Positions 50,868 through 59,961 of a stretch of 60,040 nt of DNA are shown in pieces. How positions within the stretch are numbered: the stretch's first letter is position 1; the number at the start of each line of letters is the position of its first letter. The position numbers and the translations under genes are program-made. Below the pieces are notes generated by a model. It did no database searches, was not told where the DNA came from, and saw only the letters and a program-made list of their open reading frames with translations. Source of the stretch: Vulcanimicrobiota bacterium (GTDB lineage Bacteria > Vulcanimicrobiota > Vulcanimicrobiia > Vulcanimicrobiales > Vulcanimicrobiaceae). The stretch is taken from positions 1 to 60,040 of the forward strand of contig PLJL01000002.1 of NCBI GenBank assembly GCA_003140215.1. The letters are read 5' to 3'.

Positions 50868-53800
50868 TGTGTACGGGTTCGTTGCGCGGCGTTAGGGCTA
50901 CGTAGACTATTGGGACTAGGACGAGGGTGAGGAGTAGGGAGCTGGCTAGGCCGCCGATTACTACGGTTCCGAGGGAGCGTTCGGCTTGGGCGCCGGGGTC
51001 GAGGGCGAGTGCGAGCGGGAGCATGCCGGCGACCATTGCGGCGGTCGTCATGATGATCGGGCGGAAGCGTTCGCGTGCGGCTTCGTGGATTGCGGCGAAG
51101 CGGTCGAGGCCGGCGGCGCGGCGGCGGTTTGCGAAGTCGACGAGCAGGATCCCGTTCTTGGTGACGAGGCCGATCAGCAGCACGGAGCCGATGAGCGAGA
51201 AGAGGTTGAGCGTCTGGCCGGTGAGCGCGAGCGAGCCCAGCGCACCGACCACCGCGACCGGGACCGCGAACATGATGATGAAGGGCGTGCGGTAGCTGTT
51301 GTAGAGCGCGACCATCAGCAGGTACACCAGCACGATCGAGAGCAGCAGCGCGACGGTCATCCCGCGCACCGTGGCGTCGACCTGCTGCTCGTTGCCGCCG
51401 GCCGCGGCCGCAACCGTGACGCTCGACGGGAGCTGTAGCGCCGCGAGACGGTGTGCGAAATCGCGCTGGACGTTCGAGAGGGTCGCTCCCGGCGCGAGGT
51501 CGGCGCCGGCGTAGACCACGCTCTGGCGGTTGATGCGCACGATCATCGGCGGCGCCGGCGACGCGACGAGGTGCGCGATGTCGCCGACGCGCACGATCGA
51601 ACCGTTAGCGGCGCGAATCGGGATCGCTTCGATCGCGCCCAGCGACGTCTGCGCGGTTTGCGGATAGGTCACTAAGACGTTCTTGAGCCCGTCTTGGCCG
51701 GTGAACTGCGTTGCCAGATCGCCGGCGAACGCGGCCCGGATCGCGGTCGACGCGGTGCCGATGCTGGCGTCGAGCGCACGCGCCCGCTCGCGGTTGAATT
51801 CCACGGCGACCTGCGGCGCGTCGGCCACCCCCGAGGTCGTGACGTCGATCGCGCCCGGCGTCGCGGCGAGCGCGGCGGCGACTTTGGCGGCGTAGGGTTC
51901 GGGGTGGCCGTCGACGCTGGAGATCACCTCGTCGATCGGCTGCGCGTTGCCGCCCGCGATGTCGGTCGCCGGCACCGCGACCACCTTCGCGCCGCGCGGC
52001 ACGACGCGCTGCGCCTGCGCCTGCAGCTGCGCGACCCAGTACGCGGTCGAATGCCCGCGCCCGTCTTTGAGGTACACGTCGATCTGCCCGATCGCGGGGT
52101 TGTTGATGTAGCCGGAGAGCTGGCCCAGATACGCGCCGGCCGTCGACGACTCCGAGCGCAGGTCGTCGATCCCGTCGACGATCCCTTCGATCGCGAGGAT
52201 GCCGCGGCGCGTCGTCTCGAGCGGCGTGCCGCTTGGATACGTGACGGTCAGGTACAGCTCGCCGCGGTCGACGGGCGGGATGTACTCGAAGCCGACCAGT
52301 CCGAGCGGGATCAGCGCCAGCGCCAGCACCAGCGAGAGCGCGGAGACCACGGCGACCGTGCGGTCGTGTTCGAGCCCCCAGGTCAATAGCCGCGTCACGT
52401 ACGTTTCGCGTAGCGCCTCGAAGCGCGCGGTAAACGCGTCGATGATCTTCCAGGGCCGCCAGCGCGAGAGCAGCGCCCAGCGGCCGGCCAGCGCCGGCGT
52501 CACCGTGAACGAGACGAACAGCGAGGTCAGCGTCGCGACGGTCACGACCAGCCCGAACTCGCGCATGAACAGCCCGACCGAGCCCGGCAAAAACGAGATC
52601 GGCAGGAACACGACCACGTCGACGAGCGTGATGACGATCGCCGCGACCCCGATCTCGCTGCGCCCGGTGATCGCCGCGGTCTTGGGCTCCTCGCCGCCCT
52701 CGAAATGGCGCTCGACGTTTTCGAGCACGACGATCGAGTCGTCGACGAGGATCCCGATGATCAGCGTCATCGCCAAGAGCGACACCGTGTCGAGGGTGAA
52801 GTGCGCCAGCTTCATCGCGCCTAGGGTCACCAGCAGCGAGGCCGGGATCGCGATCATCACCACGAGCGCGTTGCGCCACGAGCGCAAGAACAGCAGCATC
52901 ACGATCCCGGTGAAGACGATCGCCTCGACGAGCGTCCGCACGACGCCGGTGAGCTGCTGCTCGGTGTAGGTCGACTGGACGTTGAGCACGCCGAACTGCA
53001 CGTCGGGATAGGTGCGGCGCAAGGCCGGGAGCGCGGCGAGCACGTTGCGCGACGTGTCGACTTCGCTGGTCCCGGCCGATTTCTGGATGTCGAGCGTGAC
53101 GCACGGCTCGCCGTTGGAGTACGCGTAGACCCGCTGCGTCTCGAAGGTGTCGCGGACGTTCGCGACGTCGCCGATCCGCAGCAGCCGCGGCTGGGTCGTC
53201 CAGGGGTTGGTCGTCGCGGCCGGCGCGGCGCCGCTGCTGAGCAGCAGGCCGGCGACGGTCGCGACGTTTTGGATGTCGCCGCGCACGTCGAGGTTGGTTT
53301 CGCGGTTGGGCGAGTAGAGGATCCCGCCCGGCGAGCGCACGTTGTTGGCGGTGATGGTGCTGATGACGTCGGTCAGGGTAAACCCCGACGCGGTGAGCCG
53401 GCGCGGGTCGACGTTGACCTGGATCGACGGCGTCACCGTCCCGTTCTCCTGAACGAACGACACCCCCGAGACCTGATCGAGCTGCGGCACGATCTTGTTG
53501 ATCGTGAGCGACGAGAGGTCGCCGACCGAGAGCGCGCGCGAGCGCAGCACCAGCGACACGACCACGGCTTGGCTGGGATTGTAGATCGCGATCTGCGGCG
53601 TCGTGACGTCGTTGGGCAGCGAGCGCTGCGCGTTCTGCACCCGGCCCTGCACCTGCACGAGGTCGTTGTTCTGGTTCGACGTCAGCGCGAACACCGCCAC
53701 GATCGAGGCTTGGCCGGGTTGGATCGACGTCTCGAGGTGGTCGAGGTCGGGCGATCCGGAGAGCTGGTCCTCGAGCGGACGCACGATCGCGTCGCGCATC

Positions 53801-53973
53801 TCCGTCGTCGACGCGCCGGGATAGCTGACCAGCACTTGGATCGACGGAACGTCGGCGTTGGGGAACTGCTGCTGCACCAGCGTCGAGCCGGCGATGGCTC
53901 CCGCCAGCAGCACCAGCGCGAGGAAGACCGTCACCAGCGTCGGCCGCTCGACGAACAACCGCGTGAGCGACAT
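50809..53973 (-). CDS. RND efflux transporter (MdtC-like, second pump subunit)
   Basis: 1054 aa from the ATG at 53973, one nucleotide into the stop of the upstream RND gene. A first membrane segment (TLVTVFLALVLLAGAIAG) is followed by a large periplasmic loop, the TM4 signature LIIGILVDDSIVVLENVERH with the proton-relay Asp pair, and 12 predicted membrane segments in all. It probably works with the neighbouring subunit as a heterotrimer of MdtB/MdtC type. Its last residues come from a dispersed repeat. Confidence 0.92.
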   Translation of the reverse strand: MSLTRLFVERPTLVTVFLALVLLAGAIAGSTLVQQQFPNADVPSIQVLVSYPGASTTEMRDAIVRPLEDQLSGSPDLDHLETSIQPGQASIVAVFALTSNQNNDLVQVQGRVQNAQRSLPNDVTTPQIAIYNPSQAVVVSLVLRSRALSVGDLSSLTINKIVPQLDQVSGVSFVQENGTVTPSIQVNVDPRRLTASGFTLTDVISTITANNVRSPGGILYSPNRETNLDVRGDIQNVATVAGLLLSSGAAPAATTNPWTTQPRLLRIGDVANVRDTFETQRVYAYSNGEPCVTLDIQKSAGTSEVDTSRNVLAALPALRRTYPDVQFGVLNVQSTYTEQQLTGVVRTLVEAIVFTGIVMLLFLRSWRNALVVMIAIPASLLVTLGAMKLAHFTLDTVSLLAMTLIIGILVDDSIVVLENVERHFEGGEEPKTAAITGRSEIGVAAIVITLVDVVVFLPISFLPGSVGLFMREFGLVVTVATLTSLFVSFTVTPALAGRWALLSRWRPWKIIDAFTARFEALRETYVTRLLTWGLEHDRTVAVVSALSLVLALALIPLGLVGFEYIPPVDRGELYLTVTYPSGTPLETTRRGILAIEGIVDGIDDLRSESSTAGAYLGQLSGYINNPAIGQIDVYLKDGRGHSTAYWVAQLQAQAQRVVPRGAKVVAVPATDIAGGNAQPIDEVISSVDGHPEPYAAKVAAALAATPGAIDVTTSGVADAPQVAVEFNRERARALDASIGTASTAIRAAFAGDLATQFTGQDGLKNVLVTYPQTAQTSLGAIEAIPIRAANGSIVRVGDIAHLVASPAPPMIVRINRQSVVYAGADLAPGATLSNVQRDFAHRLAALQLPSSVTVAAAAGGNEQQVDATVRGMTVALLLSIVLVYLLMVALYNSYRTPFIIMFAVPVAVVGALGSLALTGQTLNLFSLIGSVLLIGLVTKNGILLVDFANRRRAAGLDRFAAIHEAARERFRPIIMTTAAMVAGMLPLALALDPGAQAERSLGTVVIGGLASSLLLTLVLVPIVYVALTPRNEPVHNVPLNPDPTVTLSPTPMSS

Positions 53974-56900
53974 CAGCGCGACTCGATCGGGACGGGCACC
54001 GCGGCACCGTCGGCGGCGAGCGCAGGCTCTGCGGGCTTCTTCGGCGGCCCCGGCGCGATCCACAGGTACATGATCGGGATGACGACCAGCGTGAGCAGCA
54101 GCGAGCTGGTGAGCCCGCCGATCACCACGGTGCCCAGCGAACGTTTCGCCGCCGATCCCGGATCGAGCGCCAGCGCCAGCGGCGTCATCCCGGCGATCAT
54201 CGCGGTGGTCGTCATGACGATCGGCCGGAAGCGTTCGCGCGCCGATTGCTGGATCGCGCTGAGCTTGTCCAACCCGGCCTCGACCTTGAGGATCGCGAAG
54301 TCGACCAGCAGGATCCCGTTCTTGCTGACCAGGCCGACGAGCATGATGACGCCGATGAGCGAGAACAAGTTGAGCGTCTGGCCGGTCAGCGCCAGCGCCC
54401 CGAACGCCCCGATCGCCGCGACCGGGATCGCGAACATGATGACCAGCGGCGCACGGTAGGCGTTGTAGAGCGCGACCATCAGCAGATAGACCAGGAAGAA
54501 CGACAGGATGAGCGCCGTCCCCAACCCGTTCACGGTCTGCGCGATATTCTGCTGGTTGCCGCCGGCCGCCGCGCCGACGACCACCGTGTTGGGCAGCTTG
54601 AGCCCCTTGATGCGTTCCATGAAGTCGCGTTGGACGTTGGTCTGCGCGACGCCGGGCTGCACGTTCGCGCCGATGTGGATGACCGTTTGGCGGTTGACCC
54701 GCGTGATGAGCGCCTGCGCGGGCGCGTTCTGTAGCACGGCGATGTCGCCCAGGTGGACGATCGAACCGCGGCGCGTGCGCAGCGCGATCGCGCGCAGCGC
54801 GGCGAGGCTGGTCTGGTCGGCCCGCGGATAGAGGACCTGGACGTACTTGACCCCGTTGTTCGTGTCGAACTGCGTCGCGAGCGTCCCGCCGAAGGCCGCG
54901 CGCACGGCTTGTGAGGCCGTGCCGATGTCGACGTTGAGCGCGCGGGCGCGGTCGCGGTCGAATTGGATGTCGATCTGCGGCGAGTACTGCAGCGCCGAGC
55001 TGTTGACGTTGGCGGTGCCGGGCGTGTCCTCGAGCGCTTGCAGTATCGCGGGGCCGTAGGCGTCGGGCTCGCCGCGGGTCGAGGTGACCGTCACGTCGAT
55101 CGGCTGCGCGTTTCCGCCGCGCACGCCGGTGGCGGGGACGGCGACGACCCGCGCGTCGGGGACGAGCTTGTGCCCCAGCCCAGTCATCATCCGCGCGATC
55201 TCGATGGTCGAGTGCTTGCGGTCCTGATTAAGGAAGACGCGCAGTTGCCCCGTCGAGCCCAGCGCGATGCCGCCGCCGAAGCCGGCCTGGCTCGTCCCCG
55301 AGGTCGAGGTGATGCGCTGGACGTCGGGCAGTTCGAGGAACCGGCTCGAGACCGTTCGGATCGCCGCGTCGGTGGTCGTGAGCGGCGTCCCGGTCGGGAA
55401 CTGCACCGTCGCGAAAATCTCGCCGCGGTCGACCGCCGGAATGAACTCGAAGCCGATGTAGCCCAGCGGGATCAACGCAATCGCGCCGATCGTGAGCAAG
55501 CCCGCTGCGACGAGCACGATCACCCGATGGCGCAGCGCTGCGGCCAGCACCCGCTCGGCGTAAAACGTGCGCAGCCACGCGAAGCCGCGGCTGAACGCGT
55601 TGATGAGGCGCGGCGCGCGCCAGCGCGAGAGCAGCGACCAGTTTCCGGCCAGCGCCGGCGTGATGGTGAACGATACGGCTAGCGACGTCAGCGTCGCGAT
55701 CACGACGACCACGCCGAACTCGCTCAGGAACCGGCCGGTCTGCCCGGGCAAGAACGCGATCGGCAAGAACACGACCACGTCGACGAGCGTGATGACGATG
55801 GCGGCAGCACCGATCTCGCTGCGTCCCAGGATCGCCGCGGTGCGCGGGGCCTCACCGTCTTCGAAGTGGCGTCCGACGTTCTCGAGCACCACGATCGAGT
55901 CGTCGACGAGGATCCCGATGATCAGCGTCATCGCCAACAGCGAGACGGTATCGATCGTGTAGTTGAACAGCTTCATGACGAAGAACGTCACGAACAGCGA
56001 GGTCGGGATCGCGATCATCACCACGAGCGCGTTGCGCCACGAGCGCAAGAAGAAGAGCATCGCGATGCCGGTGGTGACGATCCCCAAGATCAGCGTCTGC
56101 AGAACGCCCCACAGCTGCTGCTCGGTGAAGTCGGCCTGGACGTTGAGCACCCGGAAGGCGACGTCGGGGAATTGCGCTTCGATCGCCGGCAGCGCGGCGA
56201 GCACGTTGCGCGACGCCGTCACCTCGCTCGCGCCGCTGGCCTTTTGCACGTTCAGCGTGATCGCCGGGCGCGCATCGACGTACGAGGCAACGCGCTTGGG
56301 CTCGAACGAGTCGGTCACCGCCGCGACGTTGCCGACCGTCGGCAGCCGCGCGGCGCTCGAGAACGGGTTGGTCGCCGTGCCGCCGGCCCCCGAGACCATG
56401 GCCCCCGACAGCGCCAGCGCCTGATTGGTCGTGCCGTTGGTGCCGGTGTACTTCTGGGTTACGGTGCCCGACGGCGAGGTCACGCCGCGCAGCACCGAGG
56501 TCGAGCCGGAGATCAGCAGCCCCGCGACGGACGCCGGGGTTTGCACGTCGCCGCGCACGTCGATCGAGGTCTCGCGGTTCCCCAGATACGCGATCCCGCC
56601 CGGCGCGCGCACGTTGTTGGACTGGATCGCGCTGACGACGTCGTTGGCGGTGAAGCCGAATGCCGCCAGCGCGTTGGGATCGATCGTGACCTCGAGCGCC
56701 GGCGTCACCGTCCCGCTCGCGCCGACGTTGGAGATGCCGCTGGCCTGTTCGAGCGCCGGGATGATCTTGTCGGTGACGATCGCCGAGAGCCCGGCGCTGC
56801 TGAGCGTGTTCGAGGTGAGCGACAGCGTGACGACCGTCGCCTGGGCCGGATCGAAGGTGCGAATCGAGGGCGCCGGTAGGTCGGCCGGCAACGCCGCCCG

Positions 56901-57245
56901 CGCCGTCTGCACGCGGTCCTGCACCTGCACGAGATCGGTGGTCTGATCGGAGTCCAGGCTGAACGTTGCGGAGATATTGGCTTGGTTCTGCTGGATCGAG
57001 GTGTTGATGTGGTCGAGGTTGGGCGCGCCCGCGATCGCGTCTTCGATCGGCCGCACCACGGCGTCGCGCAACTCCGACGGCGGCGCGCCGGGATAGGCGA
57101 CGCTCACGTTGATGGTCGGGAAATCGATGTTGGGGAAATTCTGCTGAACCAGCGTCGAGAGCGAGAAGATGCCGATCAGCGTCACCAGCGCGATCGCCAC
57201 GAACACCAGCGGAGGCCGGTTGACGAAGAGCTGCGTCAGGCGCAT
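53973..57245 (-). CDS. RND efflux transporter (MdtB-like, first pump subunit)
   Basis: 1090 aa. It has the same layout as its partner, with LIIGILVDDSIVVLENVGRH in TM4. About 35 extra residues (near 260-300, with a VTSPSGTVTQKYTGTNGTTN stretch) lie in the first periplasmic domain, absent from the second RND. Such an insert could change the funnel or docking domain. The start overlaps the adaptor stop (TGATG). No outer-membrane channel gene is present, so a TolC-like protein elsewhere is required. Confidence 0.93.
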   Translation of the reverse strand: MRLTQLFVNRPPLVFVAIALVTLIGIFSLSTLVQQNFPNIDFPTINVSVAYPGAPPSELRDAVVRPIEDAIAGAPNLDHINTSIQQNQANISATFSLDSDQTTDLVQVQDRVQTARAALPADLPAPSIRTFDPAQATVVTLSLTSNTLSSAGLSAIVTDKIIPALEQASGISNVGASGTVTPALEVTIDPNALAAFGFTANDVVSAIQSNNVRAPGGIAYLGNRETSIDVRGDVQTPASVAGLLISGSTSVLRGVTSPSGTVTQKYTGTNGTTNQALALSGAMVSGAGGTATNPFSSAARLPTVGNVAAVTDSFEPKRVASYVDARPAITLNVQKASGASEVTASRNVLAALPAIEAQFPDVAFRVLNVQADFTEQQLWGVLQTLILGIVTTGIAMLFFLRSWRNALVVMIAIPTSLFVTFFVMKLFNYTIDTVSLLAMTLIIGILVDDSIVVLENVGRHFEDGEAPRTAAILGRSEIGAAAIVITLVDVVVFLPIAFLPGQTGRFLSEFGVVVVIATLTSLAVSFTITPALAGNWSLLSRWRAPRLINAFSRGFAWLRTFYAERVLAAALRHRVIVLVAAGLLTIGAIALIPLGYIGFEFIPAVDRGEIFATVQFPTGTPLTTTDAAIRTVSSRFLELPDVQRITSTSGTSQAGFGGGIALGSTGQLRVFLNQDRKHSTIEIARMMTGLGHKLVPDARVVAVPATGVRGGNAQPIDVTVTSTRGEPDAYGPAILQALEDTPGTANVNSSALQYSPQIDIQFDRDRARALNVDIGTASQAVRAAFGGTLATQFDTNNGVKYVQVLYPRADQTSLAALRAIALRTRRGSIVHLGDIAVLQNAPAQALITRVNRQTVIHIGANVQPGVAQTNVQRDFMERIKGLKLPNTVVVGAAAGGNQQNIAQTVNGLGTALILSFFLVYLLMVALYNAYRAPLVIMFAIPVAAIGAFGALALTGQTLNLFSLIGVIMLVGLVSKNGILLVDFAILKVEAGLDKLSAIQQSARERFRPIVMTTTAMIAGMTPLALALDPGSAAKRSLGTVVIGGLTSSLLLTLVVIPIMYLWIAPGPPKKPAEPALAADGAAVPVPIESR

Positions 57246-58564
57246 CAGTTCTGGGCGATCGATTGTCCGTCGCTGATGCCGAGCTGCCCGTTGGAGATGA
57301 CGACCTGGCCGGCCCGCAGGCCGCTGACGATCGAAGTCGTCCCGTCCGAGGCGAGCTCGCGCACGTGCGCGGTCTTGGCGACGACGTCGACGAGTTGGTC
57401 GTCGGCGAGCATCACGGTCGTGTGCGTCTCGTCGAGAAACGCGGCGGTCGGGATGCCGATGCCGCTCACCGCCGGCAGCGTCGCGATCGCCGTGACCGGC
57501 AGCCCCGACTGCAGCTTCCCGTCCGCGTTGGCGACGAGCACCTTCACGGTGAAGTTGGTCGAACCGGGCGTCACCTGACCGAGCACCGCGACGACCGAAC
57601 CGCTATACGTGCGCGTGCCGCGGCCCGAGACGGTGAGCGTCACCGGCGCGCCGACCGGGATCGCGAAGGTGTCCGAGCTCGAGGCGTTGAGCTCGGCGTA
57701 GACGTGGTCGAGCTGCTGCACCGTGAAGATCGTGCGTCCCGCCGGATACTCCCCGGGGTTGAGGTTGCGGTTGACGACGACGCCGGCCACCGGCGAACGG
57801 ATCGTCGCCTTCGCGATCTGGGTCTGCAACTGCCGCACCTGCGCGCGGGCCTGCCCGATCGTCGCGTGCGCCGCGTTGGCCTCGGCGAGCACCGACTGCA
57901 CGTTGGCGGCTTGCAGGCCGACGTTCTGCGTCCCGTTGACCTGCGCGTTGGTGCGCGCCGACTCCAGGTTGGCCTGCGCGGTGCGGACCGCCGAGCGATC
58001 GTTGGCGACTTGCGTCGCCTGCTGGTCGTACTGGCTCTGCGCGACGTACCCGCTGGCGAGCAGCTCGCGGTCGCGCGTGAGGTTGGCCTGGTCGTTGGCC
58101 AGCGTCTGCTGCGCCTGGGCGAGCGCCGCGCTCGCGGCGCGCACCTGATCGTTGCCCTGGCCGATGGTGAGCCGCTGGGTGTAGCGCGACTGGGTGACCT
58201 TGGCGTCGGCCGAGGCAGCGCTGCGAATGTCGGTCTCGACGGTTGCTTCGGCTTGGGCGAGCTGCGCGCGCAGGTCGGCGGTGTCGAGCTGCGCGATCAC
58301 CTCGCCCGCGGCGACGCGGTCGCCTTCATTCACTCGCACCGAATCGGCGGCCTCGACGAGCTGGCTGGTGATCGCGACGTTCTGCAGCGGCGCGATGACG
58401 CCCGAGATCGACGACGACGCGTGCACGGTGGTCGCCCGCGCCGCCGTGGTCGGCACCGGGTTGGGTGAGGATGCGGAGCGTGCGCGACCGCCGCCGCCGC
58501 GGGGACCGCATCCCGCGACGGCTAGTGCGACGACGACGAACGCCAGCGTCGCCGCGCGGCTCAC
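57245..58564 (-). CDS. RND adaptor (membrane fusion) lipoprotein, HlyD/MdtA family
   Basis: 439 aa from the GTG at 58564. The lipoprotein signal is LAFVVVALAVAGCG. A first barrel half (SISGVIAPLQNVAITSQLVEAA), a long Ala/Gln-rich coiled-coil hairpin (about 110-240), a lipoyl-like second half (IRSPVAGVVVNRNLNPGEYP) and a beta-barrel/membrane-proximal end follow. It bridges the RND pair and the outer-membrane channel. The gene starts 5 nt after the Spy-like gene stop. Confidence 0.93.
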   Translation of the reverse strand: MSRAATLAFVVVALAVAGCGPRGGGGRARSASSPNPVPTTAARATTVHASSSISGVIAPLQNVAITSQLVEAADSVRVNEGDRVAAGEVIAQLDTADLRAQLAQAEATVETDIRSAASADAKVTQSRYTQRLTIGQGNDQVRAASAALAQAQQTLANDQANLTRDRELLASGYVAQSQYDQQATQVANDRSAVRTAQANLESARTNAQVNGTQNVGLQAANVQSVLAEANAAHATIGQARAQVRQLQTQIAKATIRSPVAGVVVNRNLNPGEYPAGRTIFTVQQLDHVYAELNASSSDTFAIPVGAPVTLTVSGRGTRTYSGSVVAVLGQVTPGSTNFTVKVLVANADGKLQSGLPVTAIATLPAVSGIGIPTAAFLDETHTTVMLADDQLVDVVAKTAHVRELASDGTTSIVSGLRAGQVVISNGQLGISDGQSIAQN

Positions 58565-58568
58565 GCGA

Positions 58569-58961
58569 TCAGCGCTGCCCGGACCGGTTGCGCATCGCCG
58601 CCCGCTTGGCGTCGAAGTCGGCGCGCTGCGCCGGCGTCAGCACGCCGCGGATCTTGTCCATGAAGGCGTTGAAGCGGGCCCGGCGCGTCTCGGGATCGGG
58701 CGAGGGTTGGCCCTTGTACTGGGCGCGCATCTGCGTGCGCAATTTGCGGATCTCCGCCTTCTGCCCGTCGCTCAGCGGCGGGCGCAGACCCGCCAGCATC
58801 TTCGCGAAGCGCTGGCGACCGGAGCTGCCGGTCGTGCCTTGCGCGGCGGCGGCGGGTGTCCAGCCGAGCGCGGTGTTGGTGACCGCGGCGCCGCTCCACA
58901 GCAGCGCGGCGGCGGCAAGGGCGGTTAGGGCGGCGAGAGAGCGTCGAAGGAATGATTGCAT
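58569..58961 (-). CDS. Spy/CpxP-like (LTxxQ) periplasmic protein
   Basis: 130 aa. After a long signal peptide (LRRSLAALTALAAAALLWSGAA) there are two helical LTxxQ-like segments: LSDGQKAEIRKLRTQM and LTPAQRADFDAKRAAM. In E. coli such proteins are chaperones or stress-response modulators. It is first in the efflux operon and follows a leader with a terminator/antiterminator, so it would be induced together with the pump. Confidence 0.88.
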   Translation of the reverse strand: MQSFLRRSLAALTALAAAALLWSGAAVTNTALGWTPAAAAQGTTGSSGRQRFAKMLAGLRPPLSDGQKAEIRKLRTQMRAQYKGQPSPDPETRRARFNAFMDKIRGVLTPAQRADFDAKRAAMRNRSGQR

Positions 58962-58992
58962 GGAGGGGCTCCGTGATTGGGGTCGAGGGGCG

Positions 58993-59031
58993 AAAAAAGG
59001 ATACCGGCCGGAAAACTCCCCTCCAGTATCC
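58993..59031 (-). terminator. Intrinsic terminator in the leader of the efflux operon
   Basis: On the minus strand GGATACTGG (59031-59023) pairs with CCGGTATCC (59007-58999) over 9 bp with one wobble, followed by T6 (58998-58993). The Spy-like start is 31 nt further on, and the gene on the other side is divergent, so this can only act in the leader. CCTCC-GGATACT-GGAGG (59036-59020) can form instead and would sequester the left arm as an antiterminator. Confidence 0.75.
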
Positions 59032-59198
59032 GGAGGTTCCCTGAGAACCCCTCGGGACGCCGCTACATCAGCGGCCCTCGTCCTCCCTTGCGGCGGGCGC
59101 GGGCGGCGGGCGACACCGCCCGGTTACCGGGGCGTGGCACGCTCGGCGTGATTTCGTCGCTGTGACGCGGTCGTGCCCTGAGCCGAGAGGAACCCTCA

Positions 59199-59762
59199 AT
59201 GCCGTCAGACCTGCGCGAGCCCACGGGGCAGCGGTTCGAACGTCGCGCCGCCGGAAGCGGCGAAGCGCGCCTGCTCGAGGTCGTGCTGGCGCGTACCGCG
59301 CCCGACTTCTACATCATCGACCGCCAGCTCAACGTACACTTGCGGCGCTGGGACGGGAACGTCTCGACCGACGAGCGTCAGCTGCCGCAGGACATCGCCG
59401 CGGCCGTGAAACGCGTCTTCGAGACCGAGCACGGCGAGTCGTCGGTCGCCGCGGTGCGGCGCGACCTCGCGGTGCGCGTGCAGCGCTTGTACGGAGGTCC
59501 GGAGCCGCGCTTCGGGCTGTTCATCGAACCGTACCGGGCGCGCGACTTCGTCCAAGCCGCCGTGAAGCGCTACGACTTGACCTCGCGCGAAGGCGTCGTG
59601 CTCGACCTCGTACTGCGCGGCACGCCGACCAGCGAGATCGCGGCGCGCCTGCACATCGTGGAGACGACCGTCCACCAGCACGTCAAGAACCTGGGCGCCA
59701 AAGTCGGCGTCACCAAACGCAACGCCATCGTCGCCACCGTCCTGGGCCTGCTCGCCGCGTAA
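59199..59762 (+). CDS. LuxR-type HTH transcriptional regulator
   Basis: 187 aa; GAGAGGAA lies at good distance from the ATG. Residues 1-115 form a PAS-like or GAF-like domain (PDFYIIDRQLNVHLRRWDGN). A C-terminal LuxR HTH (YDLTSREGVVLDLVLRGTPTSEIAARLHIVETTVHQHVKNLGAKVGV, about 125-170) follows. It lacks a receiver phospho-acceptor region. It is transcribed away from the Spy-MdtABC-like operon and may regulate it. Confidence 0.85.
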   Translation: MPSDLREPTGQRFERRAAGSGEARLLEVVLARTAPDFYIIDRQLNVHLRRWDGNVSTDERQLPQDIAAAVKRVFETEHGESSVAAVRRDLAVRVQRLYGGPEPRFGLFIEPYRARDFVQAAVKRYDLTSREGVVLDLVLRGTPTSEIAARLHIVETTVHQHVKNLGAKVGVTKRNAIVATVLGLLAA

Positions 59763-59776
59763 ATCGTCGAAGGATG

Positions 59777-59850
59777 GTGGCCCACCCTTCGACGGGGCTC
59801 ACGCGCACGTGACTCCGTCAGGGTGACAATGAGGGGGCTCGGCGTGACGG
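59777..59850. repeat. Dispersed intergenic repeat copy
   Basis: CACCCTTCGACGGGGCTCAC, then TCAGGGTGACAATGAGGGGG and GGCTCGGCGTGACGG. A further degenerate part occurs at 59978-60035 (TCAGGGTGACAACG and CATGTCATGCTGAT). Confidence 0.7.
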
Positions 59851-59913
59851 TGAAAAGTACCTAGTTCTGGGAATGGCGGCTCGGCAGTAGCGGATGTAGT
59901 ATGGGTGAGCGGC

Positions 59914-59961
59914 ATGGAAGTCCCGAACGCACTCTCCCACGGACGGGAGGGTGCGTTTTAG
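59914..59961 (+). CDS. Possible leader mini-ORF overlapping a terminator
   Basis: ATG at 59914 opens 15 codons (MEVPNALSHGREGAF) closed by TAG inside the T-run of the hairpin at 59928-59959. A -10-like TAGTAT lies at 59897-59902 with no good -35. The whole unit could be a leader of a gene beyond the window, or simply the terminator of the LuxR-type gene. Confidence 0.3.
   Translation: MEVPNALSHGREGAF
59928..59959 (+). terminator. Strong Rho-independent terminator near window end
   Basis: CGCACTCTCCC (59928-59938) and GGGAGGGTGCG (59945-59955) pair over 11 bp with one wobble around ACGGAC, followed by TTTT. It either ends the LuxR-type transcript or is an attenuator of the next gene. Confidence 0.85.
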
